Source: Burkholderiales bacterium (GTDB lineage: Bacteria > Pseudomonadota > Gammaproteobacteria > Burkholderiales > SG8-41). From it: a DNA stretch of 64,000 bases. The notes under the pieces are model-generated. The model did no database searches, had not been told where the DNA came from, and saw nothing but the letters and a program-made list of their open reading frames with translations. Position 1 is the first letter of the stretch. Each line of letters opens with the position of its first letter. The stretch spans positions 124,001-188,000 of the forward strand of contig JADZGE010000024.1 of assembly GCA_020854035.1 (NCBI GenBank). The letters run 5' to 3'. The position numbers and the translations under genes are program-made. Shown piece after piece: positions 33,819 to 43,384 of this stretch.

Positions 33819-33840
33819 CGGCCGCTCCGCCGCGATCCGA

Positions 33841-36800
33841 TCAGGCGGACCGGCCGGCTGCTGGCGCCGGCGGGGCGACCTCGGGCGGCGTCCCGTGGCA
33901 CGATGCCGCCGCGAGCGATCGGCGGCGCATGAGGAGGTAGGCCGCGGGGATCACGAGCATCGAGAGGAGCGGCGCGGTGATCATGCCTCCGATCATCGGC
34001 GCGGCGATGCGCTGCATGATCTCCGCGCCGGTGCCTTCCGACCACATGATCGGCGCGAGCCCGGCGAGTATCACGGCAACCGTCATTGCCTTGGGCCGCA
34101 CGCGCTGCACGGCGCCTTCATCGATTGCCGCGAGCAGCGTCGCCTCCTCAGCCGGCGCCCCCGCGGCGAGCCGCGACTCGAACGCCTGCTTGAGGTAGAT
34201 CAGCATGACGACACCGAACTCCGCCGCGACGCCCGCGAGCGCGATGAAGCCGACCGCGGTCGCGACGGAAAAATCGTGCCCGAGCATCCAGATGTACCAG
34301 AACCCGCCGACCAGGGCCGAGGGCGGCACCACCATGAGCAGTGCGGCCTCGTCGAAGCGGCGGAAGGTGAGATAGAGCAGGACGAAGATGATGGCGCCGG
34401 TGAAGGGGACCACGACGAGGAGGCGCTTTGCCGCGCGCTCCAGGTACTCGAACTGCCCGGACCACTGGAGCGACACGCCCGGCGGCAGTTCGACGGCGCC
34501 CGCGACGGCGCGCTTCGCATCCCTTACCACCGACGCGAGGTCGCGACCGCGGATGTCGACGTAGATCCACGAATTCAGGCGCGCGTTCTCGCTCTTCAGT
34601 CCCGGGGGACCGTCGGAGATGCCCACGGCGGCGACGGCGGCGAGCGGCACCTGCGCCCCGGACTCGGTCACGATGGGGAGCGCCCTGATTCGCTCCACCG
34701 AATCGCGCAGCTCGCGCGGATAGCGCACGTTGATCGGGAAGCGCCGCCGCCCTTCTATGGTCTCGCTGATGTTCTCTCCGCCAATCGCCGCGGCCACCAC
34801 CGATTGCAGGTCGGCGACGTTGAGCCCGTAGCGCGCCGCCGCGGCGCGGTCCACCCGTACGTCTATGTAGCGCCCGCCGGTAACGCGCTCCGCAAGGGCC
34901 GAGCTTACGCCCGGAACGTCCTTGACCGCGCGTTCCACCGTGGCGGCGGTGCGTTCGATATCGGCGAGATCGTTGCCCGCGACCTTGATGCCGAGCGGGC
35001 TCTTGATACCGGTCGCGAGCATGTCGATGCGGTTGCGGATCGGAGGAATCCAGATGTTGGCGAGACCGGGGAGCCGCACGAGGGCGTCCAGCTCTTCGAC
35101 GAGCCGTTCCGGTGTCATGCCCGGGCGCCATTCCTCGCGCGGCCTGAGCTGCACCGTAGTTTCGATCATCTCGAGCGGCGCGGGATCGGTCGCGGTTTCC
35201 GCGCGTCCGACCTTGCCGAACACCCGCCGCACCTCCGGCACGGTCGCGATCACGCGGTCGGTCTGCTGGAGCAGTTCCGCGGCTTTCGAGGGCGAGATGC
35301 CGGGGAGCGCGGTCGGCATGTAGAGCAGGTCGCCCTCGTAGAGCGGGGGAAGGAACTCTCCGCCCGTTCTTGTTGCCGGGTAAAGCGTCAGCAACAAGAC
35401 CGCGAATGAGATCAGTATCACGGTGACCGGATAGCGCAGGGCTGCATGGAGGATGGGTCGGTAGATTCCGATGAGAACCCTGTTCAAGGGGTTCGCGCGT
35501 TCAGCGCGAATCCCTCCGCGGATGAAATAGCCCATCAGCACCGGGATCAGCGTCACCGCGATGCCCGCCGCGGCCGCCATCGCGTAGGTCTTGGTGTAGG
35601 CAAGCGGCGAGAACAGCCGCCCTTCCTGGGCCTGCAGCGCGAACACGGGCACGAACGAGAGCGTGATGATGAGCAGCGAGAAGAACAGCGCCGGGCCGAC
35701 CTCGACCGCGGCTTCGCCGATCACGCCCCAGCGCTCGTCGGCGCGCAACTCCCGCCCCGGGTGCGCGTGCGACCACGCCTCCAGCCGCTTGTGCGCGTTC
35801 TCGATCATCACCACCGCGGCGTCCACCATCGCGCCGATCGCGATGGCGATGCCGCCGAGCGACATGATGTTGGCCGTCACGCCCTGGTGAAGCATGACGA
35901 TGAAGGCCATCAGTACGCCCAGGGGGAGCGTCACGATCGCGACGAATGCCGAACGCAGGTGCAGGAGAAACACCGCGCACACCAGCGCCACGGCGATGAA
36001 CTCCTCGATGAGCTTGTCGCGCAGGTGACGCACGGCGCGCTCGATGAGGCCCGCGCGGTCGTAGGTCTCCACGATCTCGACGCCGCGGGGAAGGCTCTTG
36101 CCCAGCTCGGCGAGCTTTGCCTTGACCGCCGCGATGGTCTCGAGGGCGTTCTTGCCCGCGCGCATCACGATGATGCCCCCGGCGACTTCGCCCTCGCCGT
36201 CGAGCTCGGCGATGCCGCGGCGCATCTCGGGGCCCATCTGCACGCGCGCGACGTCCTTCAGCAGGACCGGGACCCCGCTCCTGTCGGTCACGAGCGGAAT
36301 CGCGCGAAAGTCGTCCAGCGTGCGCAGGTAGCCGCTCGCGCGCACCATGTACTCGGCCTCCGCCAGCTCGACGATGGAGCCGCCCGTTTCCCGGTTGGCG
36401 TTCTGGATCGCGGTGATCACGCGCGAGTGGGGAATGCCGTAGGCCCGCAGGCGGTCGGGGTCGAGCACGACCTGGTACTGCCGCACCATGCCGCCGACCG
36501 AGGCCACTTCGGCGACGTTGGGCAGCGCCTTCAGCTCGTACTTGAGGAACCAGTCCTGGAGGGCGCGCAGTTCGGCGAGATCGTGCCGGCCCGAGCGGTC
36601 CGTCAGCGCGTACTGGTAGATCCAGCCGACCCCCGTCGCGTCCGGGCCGAGCGCGGGTTTCGCCTGCGCCGGCAGGCGCGACTGCACCTGGTTGAGGTAC
36701 TCCAGCACCCGCGAGCGGGCCCAGTAGGGGTCGGTGCCGTCGTCGAACAGGATGTACACGAAGGAGTCGCCGAAGAACGAGTAGCCGCGTACGGTTTCCG

Positions 36801-37035
36801 CTCCCGGCACCGACATCATGGTCGTGGCGAGCGGATAGGTGACCTGGTCCTCGACGATGCGCGGCGCCTGACCCGGGAACGGCGTGCGGATGATGACCTG
36901 CACGTCGGAGAGATCGGGCAGCGCGTCCACCGGCGTTCTCAGCGCGGCGTACACGCCCCAGGCGGTGACGAGCACGCTCGCCATCAGCACCAGGAACCGG
37001 TTGGCGATGGACCAGCGGATGAGCGCCGCGATCAT
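33841..37035 (-). CDS. cusA: CusA/CzcA-type heavy-metal RND efflux pump
   Basis: A 1064-residue inner-membrane proton-driven exporter of the HME-RND family. It opens [20 protein letters not shown], has [34 protein letters not shown], the [19 protein letters not shown] helix IV charge motif, and periplasmic porter domains ([27 protein letters not shown]), ending [16 protein letters not shown]. The [15 protein letters not shown] block is typical of CusA/SilA monovalent-metal pumps. Its ATG overlaps the cusB stop by 4 bp. Confidence 0.94.
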   Translation of the reverse strand: MIAALIRWSIANRFLVLMASVLVTAWGVYAALRTPVDALPDLSDVQVIIRTPFPGQAPRIVEDQVTYPLATTMMSVPGAETVRGYSFFGDSFVYILFDDGTDPYWARSRVLEYLNQVQSRLPAQAKPALGPDATGVGWIYQYALTDRSGRHDLAELRALQDWFLKYELKALPNVAEVASVGGMVRQYQVVLDPDRLRAYGIPHSRVITAIQNANRETGGSIVELAEAEYMVRASGYLRTLDDFRAIPLVTDRSGVPVLLKDVARVQMGPEMRRGIAELDGEGEVAGGIIVMRAGKNALETIAAVKAKLAELGKSLPRGVEIVETYDRAGLIERAVRHLRDKLIEEFIAVALVCAVFLLHLRSAFVAIVTLPLGVLMAFIVMLHQGVTANIMSLGGIAIAIGAMVDAAVVMIENAHKRLEAWSHAHPGRELRADERWGVIGEAAVEVGPALFFSLLIITLSFVPVFALQAQEGRLFSPLAYTKTYAMAAAAGIAVTLIPVLMGYFIRGGIRAERANPLNRVLIGIYRPILHAALRYPVTVILISFAVLLLTLYPATRTGGEFLPPLYEGDLLYMPTALPGISPSKAAELLQQTDRVIATVPEVRRVFGKVGRAETATDPAPLEMIETTVQLRPREEWRPGMTPERLVEELDALVRLPGLANIWIPPIRNRIDMLATGIKSPLGIKVAGNDLADIERTAATVERAVKDVPGVSSALAERVTGGRYIDVRVDRAAAARYGLNVADLQSVVAAAIGGENISETIEGRRRFPINVRYPRELRDSVERIRALPIVTESGAQVPLAAVAAVGISDGPPGLKSENARLNSWIYVDIRGRDLASVVRDAKRAVAGAVELPPGVSLQWSGQFEYLERAAKRLLVVVPFTGAIIFVLLYLTFRRFDEAALLMVVPPSALVGGFWYIWMLGHDFSVATAVGFIALAGVAAEFGVVMLIYLKQAFESRLAAGAPAEEATLLAAIDEGAVQRVRPKAMTVAVILAGLAPIMWSEGTGAEIMQRIAAPMIGGMITAPLLSMLVIPAAYLLMRRRSLAAASCHGTPPEVAPPAPAAGRSA

Positions 37036-38564
37036 GGCGCCCCCCGCTTGCCCGCGGCATGCTCTCCTCCGCCATGACCGGGGGACGGCTGGATCCTTTC
37101 GATCACGTACTGCCCCTCGCGGTCCGGCTCGCCGCGCACTTCGAACTCGACGCCGTCGCCCTTGCGCAGTTTCGCAAGCTGTCCGCGGTCAGGGACGACG
37201 AACGGCATCGTCATCGCGGGCCACTTGAGCGCGGGCATCGGCTCGTGCTCGATTTCGACCGTCCCGCGCGCAGCCTCGACGCCCGTTACCCTGCCGCGGC
37301 CACGATGCGTTCCCGGTCGTGCTTCGCCGGCGGGAGGCGGACCCGACAGCCGGGCGAGCGTGCTGCGCAGGCTGGCTTCGGAATCAATCAGGAACTGCCC
37401 GGAGACCACGACCCTGTCGCCGGCTGTGAGCCCGCTGCGGATCTCCGCGAACTCGCCCGACTCCGCCCCGGCCTCGACCTCCACGGCGCGGAACCTGCCC
37501 TCGGCCTCGGCGAGGATGACGACGCTGCGCTTGCCGGTGCGGATCAGCGCTTCCGCCGGCACCAGCAGCGTTTCGCGGCCGCGCGCCGCGAACTCGATGT
37601 GGGCGTACATCCCGGGCTTGAGCCTGCCGCCGGGGTTGGCCACTTCGATGCGGGCGCGCACCGCGCGCGTCGCGGCGTCGAGCTCCGGCAGGATCGCGCC
37701 TACCCGTCCGCGAAACCGCGCTTCCGGGTACGCGGGCACCCGGACTTCCACCGCCGCGCCTGTCCGGAGGAGGCCGGCCTGCGCTTCGGGCACCCGGGCG
37801 AGCACCCACACCGTGGCGAGTCCCGCGATCCGGAAGAGCATCGTCCCCGCGGCAACCGTCATGCCCTCGCGCACGCCGAGTTCGGCGACGACGCCGGAGA
37901 CGGGCGCCCGCAGTGTTACCCTCGTGCGCGCCTTCCCTTCGCGCTCGACGCCCGCGATCTCCTCCTCGCTCATGCCGAGCAGCACGAGCCGCCGGCGCGC
38001 GGCGGCGGCAAGGGCTTCGGCGCCGGCCCCGCTGAAGCGGCGCACCAGCAGGTATTCGTCCTGCGCCGCAGCCCATTCGGGAAAGAGGATTTCCACGAGC
38101 GGCGCGCCCGCCCGGACCGGATCGAGTGTCGCGCGTACGTGCAGCTTCTCGACGAAACCGCTCGCGCGCGGCTGCACGACGATGAGGGACCGCTCGTCGT
38201 ACTCGACGGTGCCCACCGCGGCGAGGCGCGCCGCGGCCGGACCGATCCTCGCCTCGGCGGTGCGCACGCCGAGATTCTGCGCGACGTGCGGGCTGACGGT
38301 GACCCCGCCTTCCCCCGCCGCCTCGTCCGCGTACTTCGGCACGAGCTGCATGTCCATGAAGGGCGATTTGCCGGGCTTGTCGAAGCGGCTCTGCGGGTAC
38401 ATGGGATCGTACCAGTAGAGCACGCGCCGGCCCGCTTCGGGCGCGGCCCCGTCCGGAGCAGCGTGTCCGGCCGTCCGGCTTCCGGCGAGATGGAAGCCGG
38501 CGATGCCGCCCGCGGCGGCCGCCAGCGCAACGGCCGCCAGCCAGGTGAGATGTGCGCGTGACAT
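37032..38564 (-). CDS. cusB: CusB-type adaptor fused to a CusF-like domain
   Basis: A 510-residue membrane-fusion protein: anchor ([19 protein letters not shown]), a metal-type segment [20 protein letters not shown] then [12 protein letters not shown] as in CusB/SilB, a lipoyl-like domain, hairpin, barrel domain ([19 protein letters not shown]) and membrane-proximal domain. A C-terminal extension, [20 protein letters not shown] then [11 protein letters not shown], is a CusF-like barrel with the W-x-A-M-T-M metal motif, so chaperone and adaptor are one protein. It overlaps cusA by 4 bp and starts 4 bp after cusC ends. Confidence 0.92.
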   Translation of the reverse strand: MSRAHLTWLAAVALAAAAGGIAGFHLAGSRTAGHAAPDGAAPEAGRRVLYWYDPMYPQSRFDKPGKSPFMDMQLVPKYADEAAGEGGVTVSPHVAQNLGVRTAEARIGPAAARLAAVGTVEYDERSLIVVQPRASGFVEKLHVRATLDPVRAGAPLVEILFPEWAAAQDEYLLVRRFSGAGAEALAAAARRRLVLLGMSEEEIAGVEREGKARTRVTLRAPVSGVVAELGVREGMTVAAGTMLFRIAGLATVWVLARVPEAQAGLLRTGAAVEVRVPAYPEARFRGRVGAILPELDAATRAVRARIEVANPGGRLKPGMYAHIEFAARGRETLLVPAEALIRTGKRSVVILAEAEGRFRAVEVEAGAESGEFAEIRSGLTAGDRVVVSGQFLIDSEASLRSTLARLSGPPPAGEARPGTHRGRGRVTGVEAARGTVEIEHEPMPALKWPAMTMPFVVPDRGQLAKLRKGDGVEFEVRGEPDREGQYVIERIQPSPGHGGGEHAAGKRGAP

Positions 38565-38568
38565 AGGG

Positions 38569-39822
38569 CTACTCCCGTCCGGCGGCAAGGTAGTGGATGG
38601 CCTCTCGGGCACGGGCGCGATCGGCTTCCAGCGCGAGCCGTTGCAGGCGCAGGTCCAGCTCGGCGCGGCGCGCTTCCAGCGCGGCGGCGAGGTCGCCGCG
38701 CCCACCCTGGTAGGCGACGACGGCGGCATCCGCCCGTCGTGCCGCTTCCGGCAGCACGTCGCGGTCGAAACGCGTGACGCGCGTATTGAGCGACTCCCAC
38801 GCGACGTGAGCGCTTTCCACCTCGGCGAGCAACGCGCGGCGATGGGCCTCGTGCTGCTGCTCGTGCTTCTCCTTCAGCGAGATCCGCGAGGCGAGCCGGC
38901 GGTCCTGCCGGTGCGTCGTGAAGAGCGGCAGCTCGATACCGACGAGCACCGAGACCATGTCGCCGTAGCCCGAGCCGCGCGCCGCGTAGCCGACCTCCAG
39001 GCTCCAGTCCGGGCGGAAGGCGGCACGGGCCTGGCGTACGTCGTTGTCGGCCAGAGCGATCTCCCGGTGGGCGGCGGCGAGCTGCGGGTGTTCCAGCACC
39101 CGGGCGCGCAGGACATCCAGCGGCGGAGCGGGGCGCTCGTCGGGCGCTCCGCCGATCTCGGCGTGCGCCGCGGCGCCGATCCAGCGTGCGAGTTCGGCGC
39201 GTGCCCGCGCCGACTGTGCGAGCATCTCGAGACGGCGGTCGCGCTGGAGCCCGGCCTCCACCTGCACGCGGTGGACATCGGCTGCGGCGCCGCGGCCGGC
39301 ACGCAGCGCGATCTCGGCAGCCTGCTTCTGCCGCTCGTAGAATCCGAGCGCCTCGTCCAGGAGGCGAATCGCCCGCAGCGGGTAGTAGACGTTGAGCCAC
39401 GCCAGCGCGGCGTCGCGCCGCAGCGCGCGCCTCTGGTTTTCCAGCTCGGCCGCGCCCAGCTCCGCCTCGAGGCCGGCGCGTTCGCCGCGCAGCTGCCGCT
39501 TCTGCTGGTCGGGGAACACCTGCTCCACCGCGACGGTGCGCTGTGTCATCGGGTCCCGCGTCAGGCTCCAGCTGTCGGGGCCGTTGATGGGGACGTTGTT
39601 CAGTCCGAGTTTCAACTTCGGATCAGGGAGCGCCGATTCGGGCGCGACCAGCTCGCGTGCCGCGTCCGCGGCCGCCTGCTGGCTCGCGAGTCGCGGCTGG
39701 TTGCGAGCGGCCAGCTCGCGCGCCTCGGCGAGCGTCAGGACCTGCGCCGGGGCCGAGGGCGCGACCAGCACCTGCAGCGTCAGTAACAACCTCCCAATGA
39801 ACATGCGCATGAAACCCTCCAC
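38569..39822 (-). CDS. cusC: TolC-family outer-membrane channel (CusC-type)
   Basis: A 417-residue outer-membrane efflux protein with signal peptide (LLLTLQVLVAPSAPAQ), then LTLAEARELAARNQPRLASQ and the two helical repeats of the OEP fold (LPDPKLKLGLNNVPINGPDS, QRTVAVEQVFPDQQKRQLRG; ATWSLEVGYAARGSG-like barrel strands, GIELPLFTTHRQDRRLASR). No lipobox Cys is present at the start. It is the exit duct of the CusCBA system. ATG 39822 or 39807 could be used. Confidence 0.88.
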   Translation of the reverse strand: MEGFMRMFIGRLLLTLQVLVAPSAPAQVLTLAEARELAARNQPRLASQQAAADAARELVAPESALPDPKLKLGLNNVPINGPDSWSLTRDPMTQRTVAVEQVFPDQQKRQLRGERAGLEAELGAAELENQRRALRRDAALAWLNVYYPLRAIRLLDEALGFYERQKQAAEIALRAGRGAAADVHRVQVEAGLQRDRRLEMLAQSARARAELARWIGAAAHAEIGGAPDERPAPPLDVLRARVLEHPQLAAAHREIALADNDVRQARAAFRPDWSLEVGYAARGSGYGDMVSVLVGIELPLFTTHRQDRRLASRISLKEKHEQQHEAHRRALLAEVESAHVAWESLNTRVTRFDRDVLPEAARRADAAVVAYQGGRGDLAAALEARRAELDLRLQRLALEADRARAREAIHYLAAGRE

Positions 39823-39880
39823 CAGACGAATTCACTGTGTCCGCCGTTTGAGGCGGAATGGCGAATCGGCGGGCGAGGAT

Positions 39881-40258
39881 CTAATTGCGCAGGCGGCAGT
39901 GCAGGATGGAGAGCGGCGGGGGTTTGACGCGCTCGACGCGCGAAGTGGCACACCGTACCCGGAGGCGGGTCGAGGCCTCGGGCCATGCGCTGGCCGGGAA
40001 CGCTGGTGCCTCGTCGGGCTCCGCCGCGCCGGCTCCAGTCGTGCTCGGTGAAGCGGGGTCGCATCGGCACTCGGCCGCGTAACCGCCGTCACCGGCATCG
40101 TGGGAGCACGGAGCGCCGCCGGCCTCGACCACGTTGGAGTCCGCGGTTGCGACGGCGGCCGGCAGGCGCACCTGCGCAAATCCCGTGCTCTGACAGGTGA
40201 GCACCATCAACGCGACGAGGCTCGCGATCAGGCGCCGTGAAATCCCCTTCAACGACAT
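39881..40258 (-). CDS. Small exported protein at the head of the cus operon
   Basis: A 125-residue protein with a signal peptide (LIASLVALMVLTCQSTGFAQ). The mature part has a Cys/His stretch (GGAPCSHDAGDGGYAAECRC) and ends PPLSILHCRLRN, an ending I recall for small proteins that often precede CzcCBA/CusCBA genes. The role is unknown; metal binding in the periplasm is plausible from the Cys/His. It is the first gene after the FNR-like box at 40316. Confidence 0.6.
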   Translation of the reverse strand: MSLKGISRRLIASLVALMVLTCQSTGFAQVRLPAAVATADSNVVEAGGAPCSHDAGDGGYAAECRCDPASPSTTGAGAAEPDEAPAFPASAWPEASTRLRVRCATSRVERVKPPPLSILHCRLRN

Positions 40259-40315
40259 GGAGAGGATGCTACCCGGAATCCATCGGCTGGTGTGGATCCC
40301 GGCGCCGAGCCATGG

Positions 40316-40329
40316 TTGAACCACATCAA
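40316..40329. promoter_or_regulatory. FNR-like box upstream of the cus operon
   Basis: TTGAACCACATCAA, one mismatch from the palindrome, centred 64 bp before the start at 40258 on the minus strand. It overlaps the last codon of the senA gene. Confidence 0.5.
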
Positions 40330-41600
40330 TCCTGTGCGCAGGTCCGGAATCCAGCGAACACGTCGCCGCGGTCGGGCGTATAGAAATTGCGCCACGTGTT
40401 GCGGATGAGGCGCCGCGTCGTCGCGAAGCTCCCGCCGCGCAGGACCTTGTGGGTGCCGAACCACGGCTGCGAGTATTCCTTGTAGGGATCGGGCGTGAAC
40501 CCGGGGTAGGGTCCGAAGGTGGTCTCGGTCCATTCCCAGACGTTGCCGATCATCTGCCTGCATCCCGACGCGGAGTCGCCTTCCGGGCAGTCGTCCACGG
40601 AAACAGGCGCGGTGCCCTCGAGGTTGGCCCGGGCCGCGCCGGGATCCTCTGGACCCCAGGGGTACTTTCGTTTCGTGCCGGCGTCCGGATCGAGCGCGGC
40701 GGCGTATTCCCATTCCACTTCGGTCGGCAGGCGGCGGCCGGCGTGGCGGCAGTATGCCCGTGCTTCGTGCCAGCTCACGTGGACGACCGGCTCGTCCGGC
40801 GCGAGCGGAACGGTCCTTGCGAAGCGGCGCTGCATCGCCGCGCCGTCCCGCCGCAACCAGTAGCGCGGCCCGGTGAGAGCCTCCCGCGACCGCCACGCCC
40901 AGCCTTCGTCGTCCCACCACTCGCGGCGCTCGTAGCCGCCGGAGTCGACGAACTCGAGGAACCGCGCGTTCGTGACCGGCGTGCGCGCGATGCGAAAGGG
41001 CCGGATCTCGACTTCATGGGCCCATTTCTCGTTGTCGAAGACGAAATCGCCCCCGCGACTCGCTCCCAGGAGAAAAGTGCCGCCGTGGATATCCGCGTCC
41101 CCGGTGGCCGTCGCACCGGTCGCGGGGGCGATTTCGTCTCCAGTGAACGGATCTTCGTAAGCCAGTGTCTGGCGGGTGTAATGGAAGGCCTCGGCGTGCA
41201 TGTCCTCGTGGAAGCTCGCGAGCTGCGCGAAGTAGTGCAGATCGAGGTTGTCGGGCTCGCGCTCGAGGCGCGCGAGCGTGCGCTCGAGCACCGCGTCCTG
41301 ATAGGAGCGCGTCGCGGCGAGATCGGGCAGCGGCAGGTCCCAGCGCGTGTCGTGGGCGACCTTCGCCGAGTCGTAGAGCGCGTCGGCGCCCGGCACGATC
41401 GAATCCGGCATCGCGCCGCGGGCGCCGCGCCGCAGGCACCAGTACTCCTGAAAGTACGCCACGTGCCCGAGCTCCCAGAGCGGCGGGTTGACGATGGCGA
41501 GCTTCGGGCCGAGCAGCCGCGCGCCGTCGAGGCCGGCGGTGATTCGGTTAAGATGGTCGCGGCTCGCGAGAAGCTGAGCCGCAAGGGATGCAGGGTTCAT
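40326..41600 (-). CDS. senA: EgtB-like sulfoxide/selenoxide synthase, probably selenoneine synthase SenA
   Basis: A 424-residue non-heme iron enzyme of the EgtB family. An N-terminal DinB-like domain carries the iron motif His-x3-His-x-Glu in SFHEDMHAEAFHYTRQTL (about residues 135-141) after ELGHVAYFQEYW; the C-terminal formylglycine-generating-type domain has PVVHVSWHEARAYCRHAGRR, LPTEVEWEYAAALD, GNVWEWTETTFGPYPGF and VLRGGSFATTRRLIRN, ending AGFRTC. EgtB joins Cys to hercynine; SenA does the same with selenosugars. The divergent neighbour is a SenB-type glycosyltransferase and no egtD is nearby, which favours SenA. No SelD/SenC gene is in the window. Confidence 0.75.
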   Translation of the reverse strand: MNPASLAAQLLASRDHLNRITAGLDGARLLGPKLAIVNPPLWELGHVAYFQEYWCLRRGARGAMPDSIVPGADALYDSAKVAHDTRWDLPLPDLAATRSYQDAVLERTLARLEREPDNLDLHYFAQLASFHEDMHAEAFHYTRQTLAYEDPFTGDEIAPATGATATGDADIHGGTFLLGASRGGDFVFDNEKWAHEVEIRPFRIARTPVTNARFLEFVDSGGYERREWWDDEGWAWRSREALTGPRYWLRRDGAAMQRRFARTVPLAPDEPVVHVSWHEARAYCRHAGRRLPTEVEWEYAAALDPDAGTKRKYPWGPEDPGAARANLEGTAPVSVDDCPEGDSASGCRQMIGNVWEWTETTFGPYPGFTPDPYKEYSQPWFGTHKVLRGGSFATTRRLIRNTWRNFYTPDRGDVFAGFRTCAQD

Positions 41601-41625
41601 CGTATCCGGCTGGCACGGTGTTCAA

Positions 41626-41759
41626 GCCGCCGATGGACGCCGATAAACGCCGATGAGATCGAATCGAGGTTGCGTCTTGACGCGGTGCACATCGTCAGCA
41701 GGGTTCTGTCTCGAACGCTGGTTCCGCACCATCGGCGTGCATCGGCGTGCATCGGCGGC
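41626..41759. repeat. 134-bp inverted-repeat element with three-unit arms
   Basis: Arms 41626-41655 and 41730-41759 (30 bp each) are inverted copies made of three CGCCGATG units at 10-bp period around a 74-bp core. It occupies almost the whole gap between senA and senB, so their promoters must overlap or lie in it. It is one bp longer than the copy at 21440, with an unrelated core. Confidence 0.75.
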
Positions 41760-41795
41760 TGCATTGTTCCACGCAGTGCCCGTGGCGGAGTCTAA

Positions 41796-42740
41796 ATGAA
41801 AATCGCCCTCACCGTGCCCGCAAGCGCCGTGCCGAGGAGCGGCAACCGGCACACCGCCGCCCGCTGGAGCCGCTTCCTGCGCGAGGCGGGTCACCGCGTG
41901 CGCGTGGTGGCGGAGTGGGCGGGAGGCGACGACGATCTGCTTCTTGCGCTCCACGCCCGGAAGAGCGCTGCGTCCGTTCAACGATTTCGGGCGGCGCGTC
42001 CCGGCAGGCCGATCGTCGTCGCGCTGACCGGCACCGACCTCTACCGGGACATCCGCGAATACCCGGAGGCGAAGCGGTCGCTCGCCGTTGCGACGCGGCT
42101 GGCGGTGCTCCAGGAGGCGGGCTTGAGGGCCCTCAAGCCCGCCTATAGAAGGAAAACGCAGGTCATCTATCAGTCTTCGGACGTGACATTGCGGCATGTG
42201 CCCGTCGCGTCGCGGTTCCGCGTCGCGGTCCTCGGCCACCTGCGCGACGAGAAGGATCCGTTTCGCGCGGCGCGCGCGCTCGCGCGCCTCGACGCATCGA
42301 TTCCCGTCGAAGTGCTGCAGATCGGCGGGGCGCTCGACGGGAAGATGCGCGCCGAGGCGCGGCGCCGGGCGAAGCGCGAGCCGCGCTACCGCTGGCTCGG
42401 CAGCCTGCCGCACGCCGCCGCGATGCGCCGGCTCGCTTCGAGCCACGTGCTGGTGGTGAGCTCCGTCATGGAAGGGGGCGCCAACGTAGTCTGCGAGGCG
42501 GCGCGAATCGGCGTGCCCGTGCTGGCTTCGCGCATCCCCGGCAACGTGGGGATGCTGGGGCGCGATTACGCGGGCTACTTCCCGCTCTTCGACGATGCGG
42601 CGCTCGCGCGGCTGATCGAGCGCTGCCGCACGGACGAAGTCTTCTACCGTCTCTTGAAGCGCGGGGTGCGCCGACGGCACGCGCTATTCGCGCCCCGCGC
42701 GGAACGCGCCGCCGTGAGGCGCCTCGTCCAGGGCCTGTGA
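41796..42740 (+). CDS. senB: Selenosugar synthase SenB-type glycosyltransferase
   Basis: A 314-residue GT-B-fold glycosyltransferase: MKIALTVPASAVPRSGNRHT at the N-terminus, PIVVALTGTDLYRDI, then VAVLGHLRDEKDPFRAARAL and VSSVMEGGANVVCEAARIG with the donor-binding Glu. The opening and the GTDLYRD-type block are those of the family now assigned as SenB, which makes a seleno-sugar from a UDP-sugar and selenophosphate. Divergent from senA. Its TGA overlaps the GTG of a methyltransferase gene by 4 bp. Confidence 0.78.
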   Translation: MKIALTVPASAVPRSGNRHTAARWSRFLREAGHRVRVVAEWAGGDDDLLLALHARKSAASVQRFRAARPGRPIVVALTGTDLYRDIREYPEAKRSLAVATRLAVLQEAGLRALKPAYRRKTQVIYQSSDVTLRHVPVASRFRVAVLGHLRDEKDPFRAARALARLDASIPVEVLQIGGALDGKMRAEARRRAKREPRYRWLGSLPHAAAMRRLASSHVLVVSSVMEGGANVVCEAARIGVPVLASRIPGNVGMLGRDYAGYFPLFDDAALARLIERCRTDEVFYRLLKRGVRRRHALFAPRAERAAVRRLVQGL

Positions 42741-43384
42741 CGCCGGCCGACTACGACGCCTGGTACCGCACGCCGCGCGGCGCGTGGATCGGCGAGACCG
42801 AGTATCGCCTGCTGCGCGATGCGCTCGCGCCGCGGGCGGGTGAAACGCTCCTCGACGTGGGCTGCGGCACCGGCTATTTCACCCGGCGCTTCGCGAAGGA
42901 CGGTTTCGCGGTCACGGGACTCGACATCGACCCGGCGATGCTCGATTACGCCCGCACTCACGCCGCCGCGGGCGAGCGCTACCTGCAGGGCGATGCGCGG
43001 CGGCTGCCGTTTCCGCGGGAGAGCTTCGATCTTGCCGTGTCGGTCGCCGCGCTCTGCTTCGTGGAGGAGGAGGGGCTCGCGGTCGCGGAAATACTGCGGG
43101 TGACGCGGCGGCGGTTCGCGATCGGCCTCCTCAACCGGAGGAGCCTCCTCTATCACGACAAGGGCCGGCACGGGGGCAGCGGCGCGTACCGTGGCGCGCG
43201 GTGGCACACGTCGAAGGAGGCGGCGGCGCTTCTCGAGGGGCTGCCGGCCCGCGGGGTCCGGGTGAGCACCGCGGTCTTCCTGGCCGATGGCGGCCGACTG
43301 GCCCGACTCGTGGAGCGCGTGTTGCCCCGTTCTCTCCCGCTCGGAGCACTTCTCGTCGTCGCGGGCGTCAGGACAGCGCCTTGA
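42737..43384 (+). CDS. Class I SAM-dependent methyltransferase coupled to senB
   Basis: A 215-residue cytosolic methyltransferase starting with GTG inside the senB stop. Motifs: ETLLDVGCGTGYFTRRFA, FAVTGLDIDPAMLDYA, GDARRLPFPRESFDLAVSVA, then a Cys/Glu loop (LCFVEEEGLAVAEI) and SLPLGALLVVAG. The substrate is unknown. The 4-bp coupling to senB suggests a job in selenium metabolism, such as methylating a seleno compound, but standard SenABC clusters do not need it. Its end overlaps convergent chrA by 17 bp. Confidence 0.8.
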   Translation: MTPADYDAWYRTPRGAWIGETEYRLLRDALAPRAGETLLDVGCGTGYFTRRFAKDGFAVTGLDIDPAMLDYARTHAAAGERYLQGDARRLPFPRESFDLAVSVAALCFVEEEGLAVAEILRVTRRRFAIGLLNRRSLLYHDKGRHGGSGAYRGARWHTSKEAAALLEGLPARGVRVSTAVFLADGGRLARLVERVLPRSLPLGALLVVAGVRTAP

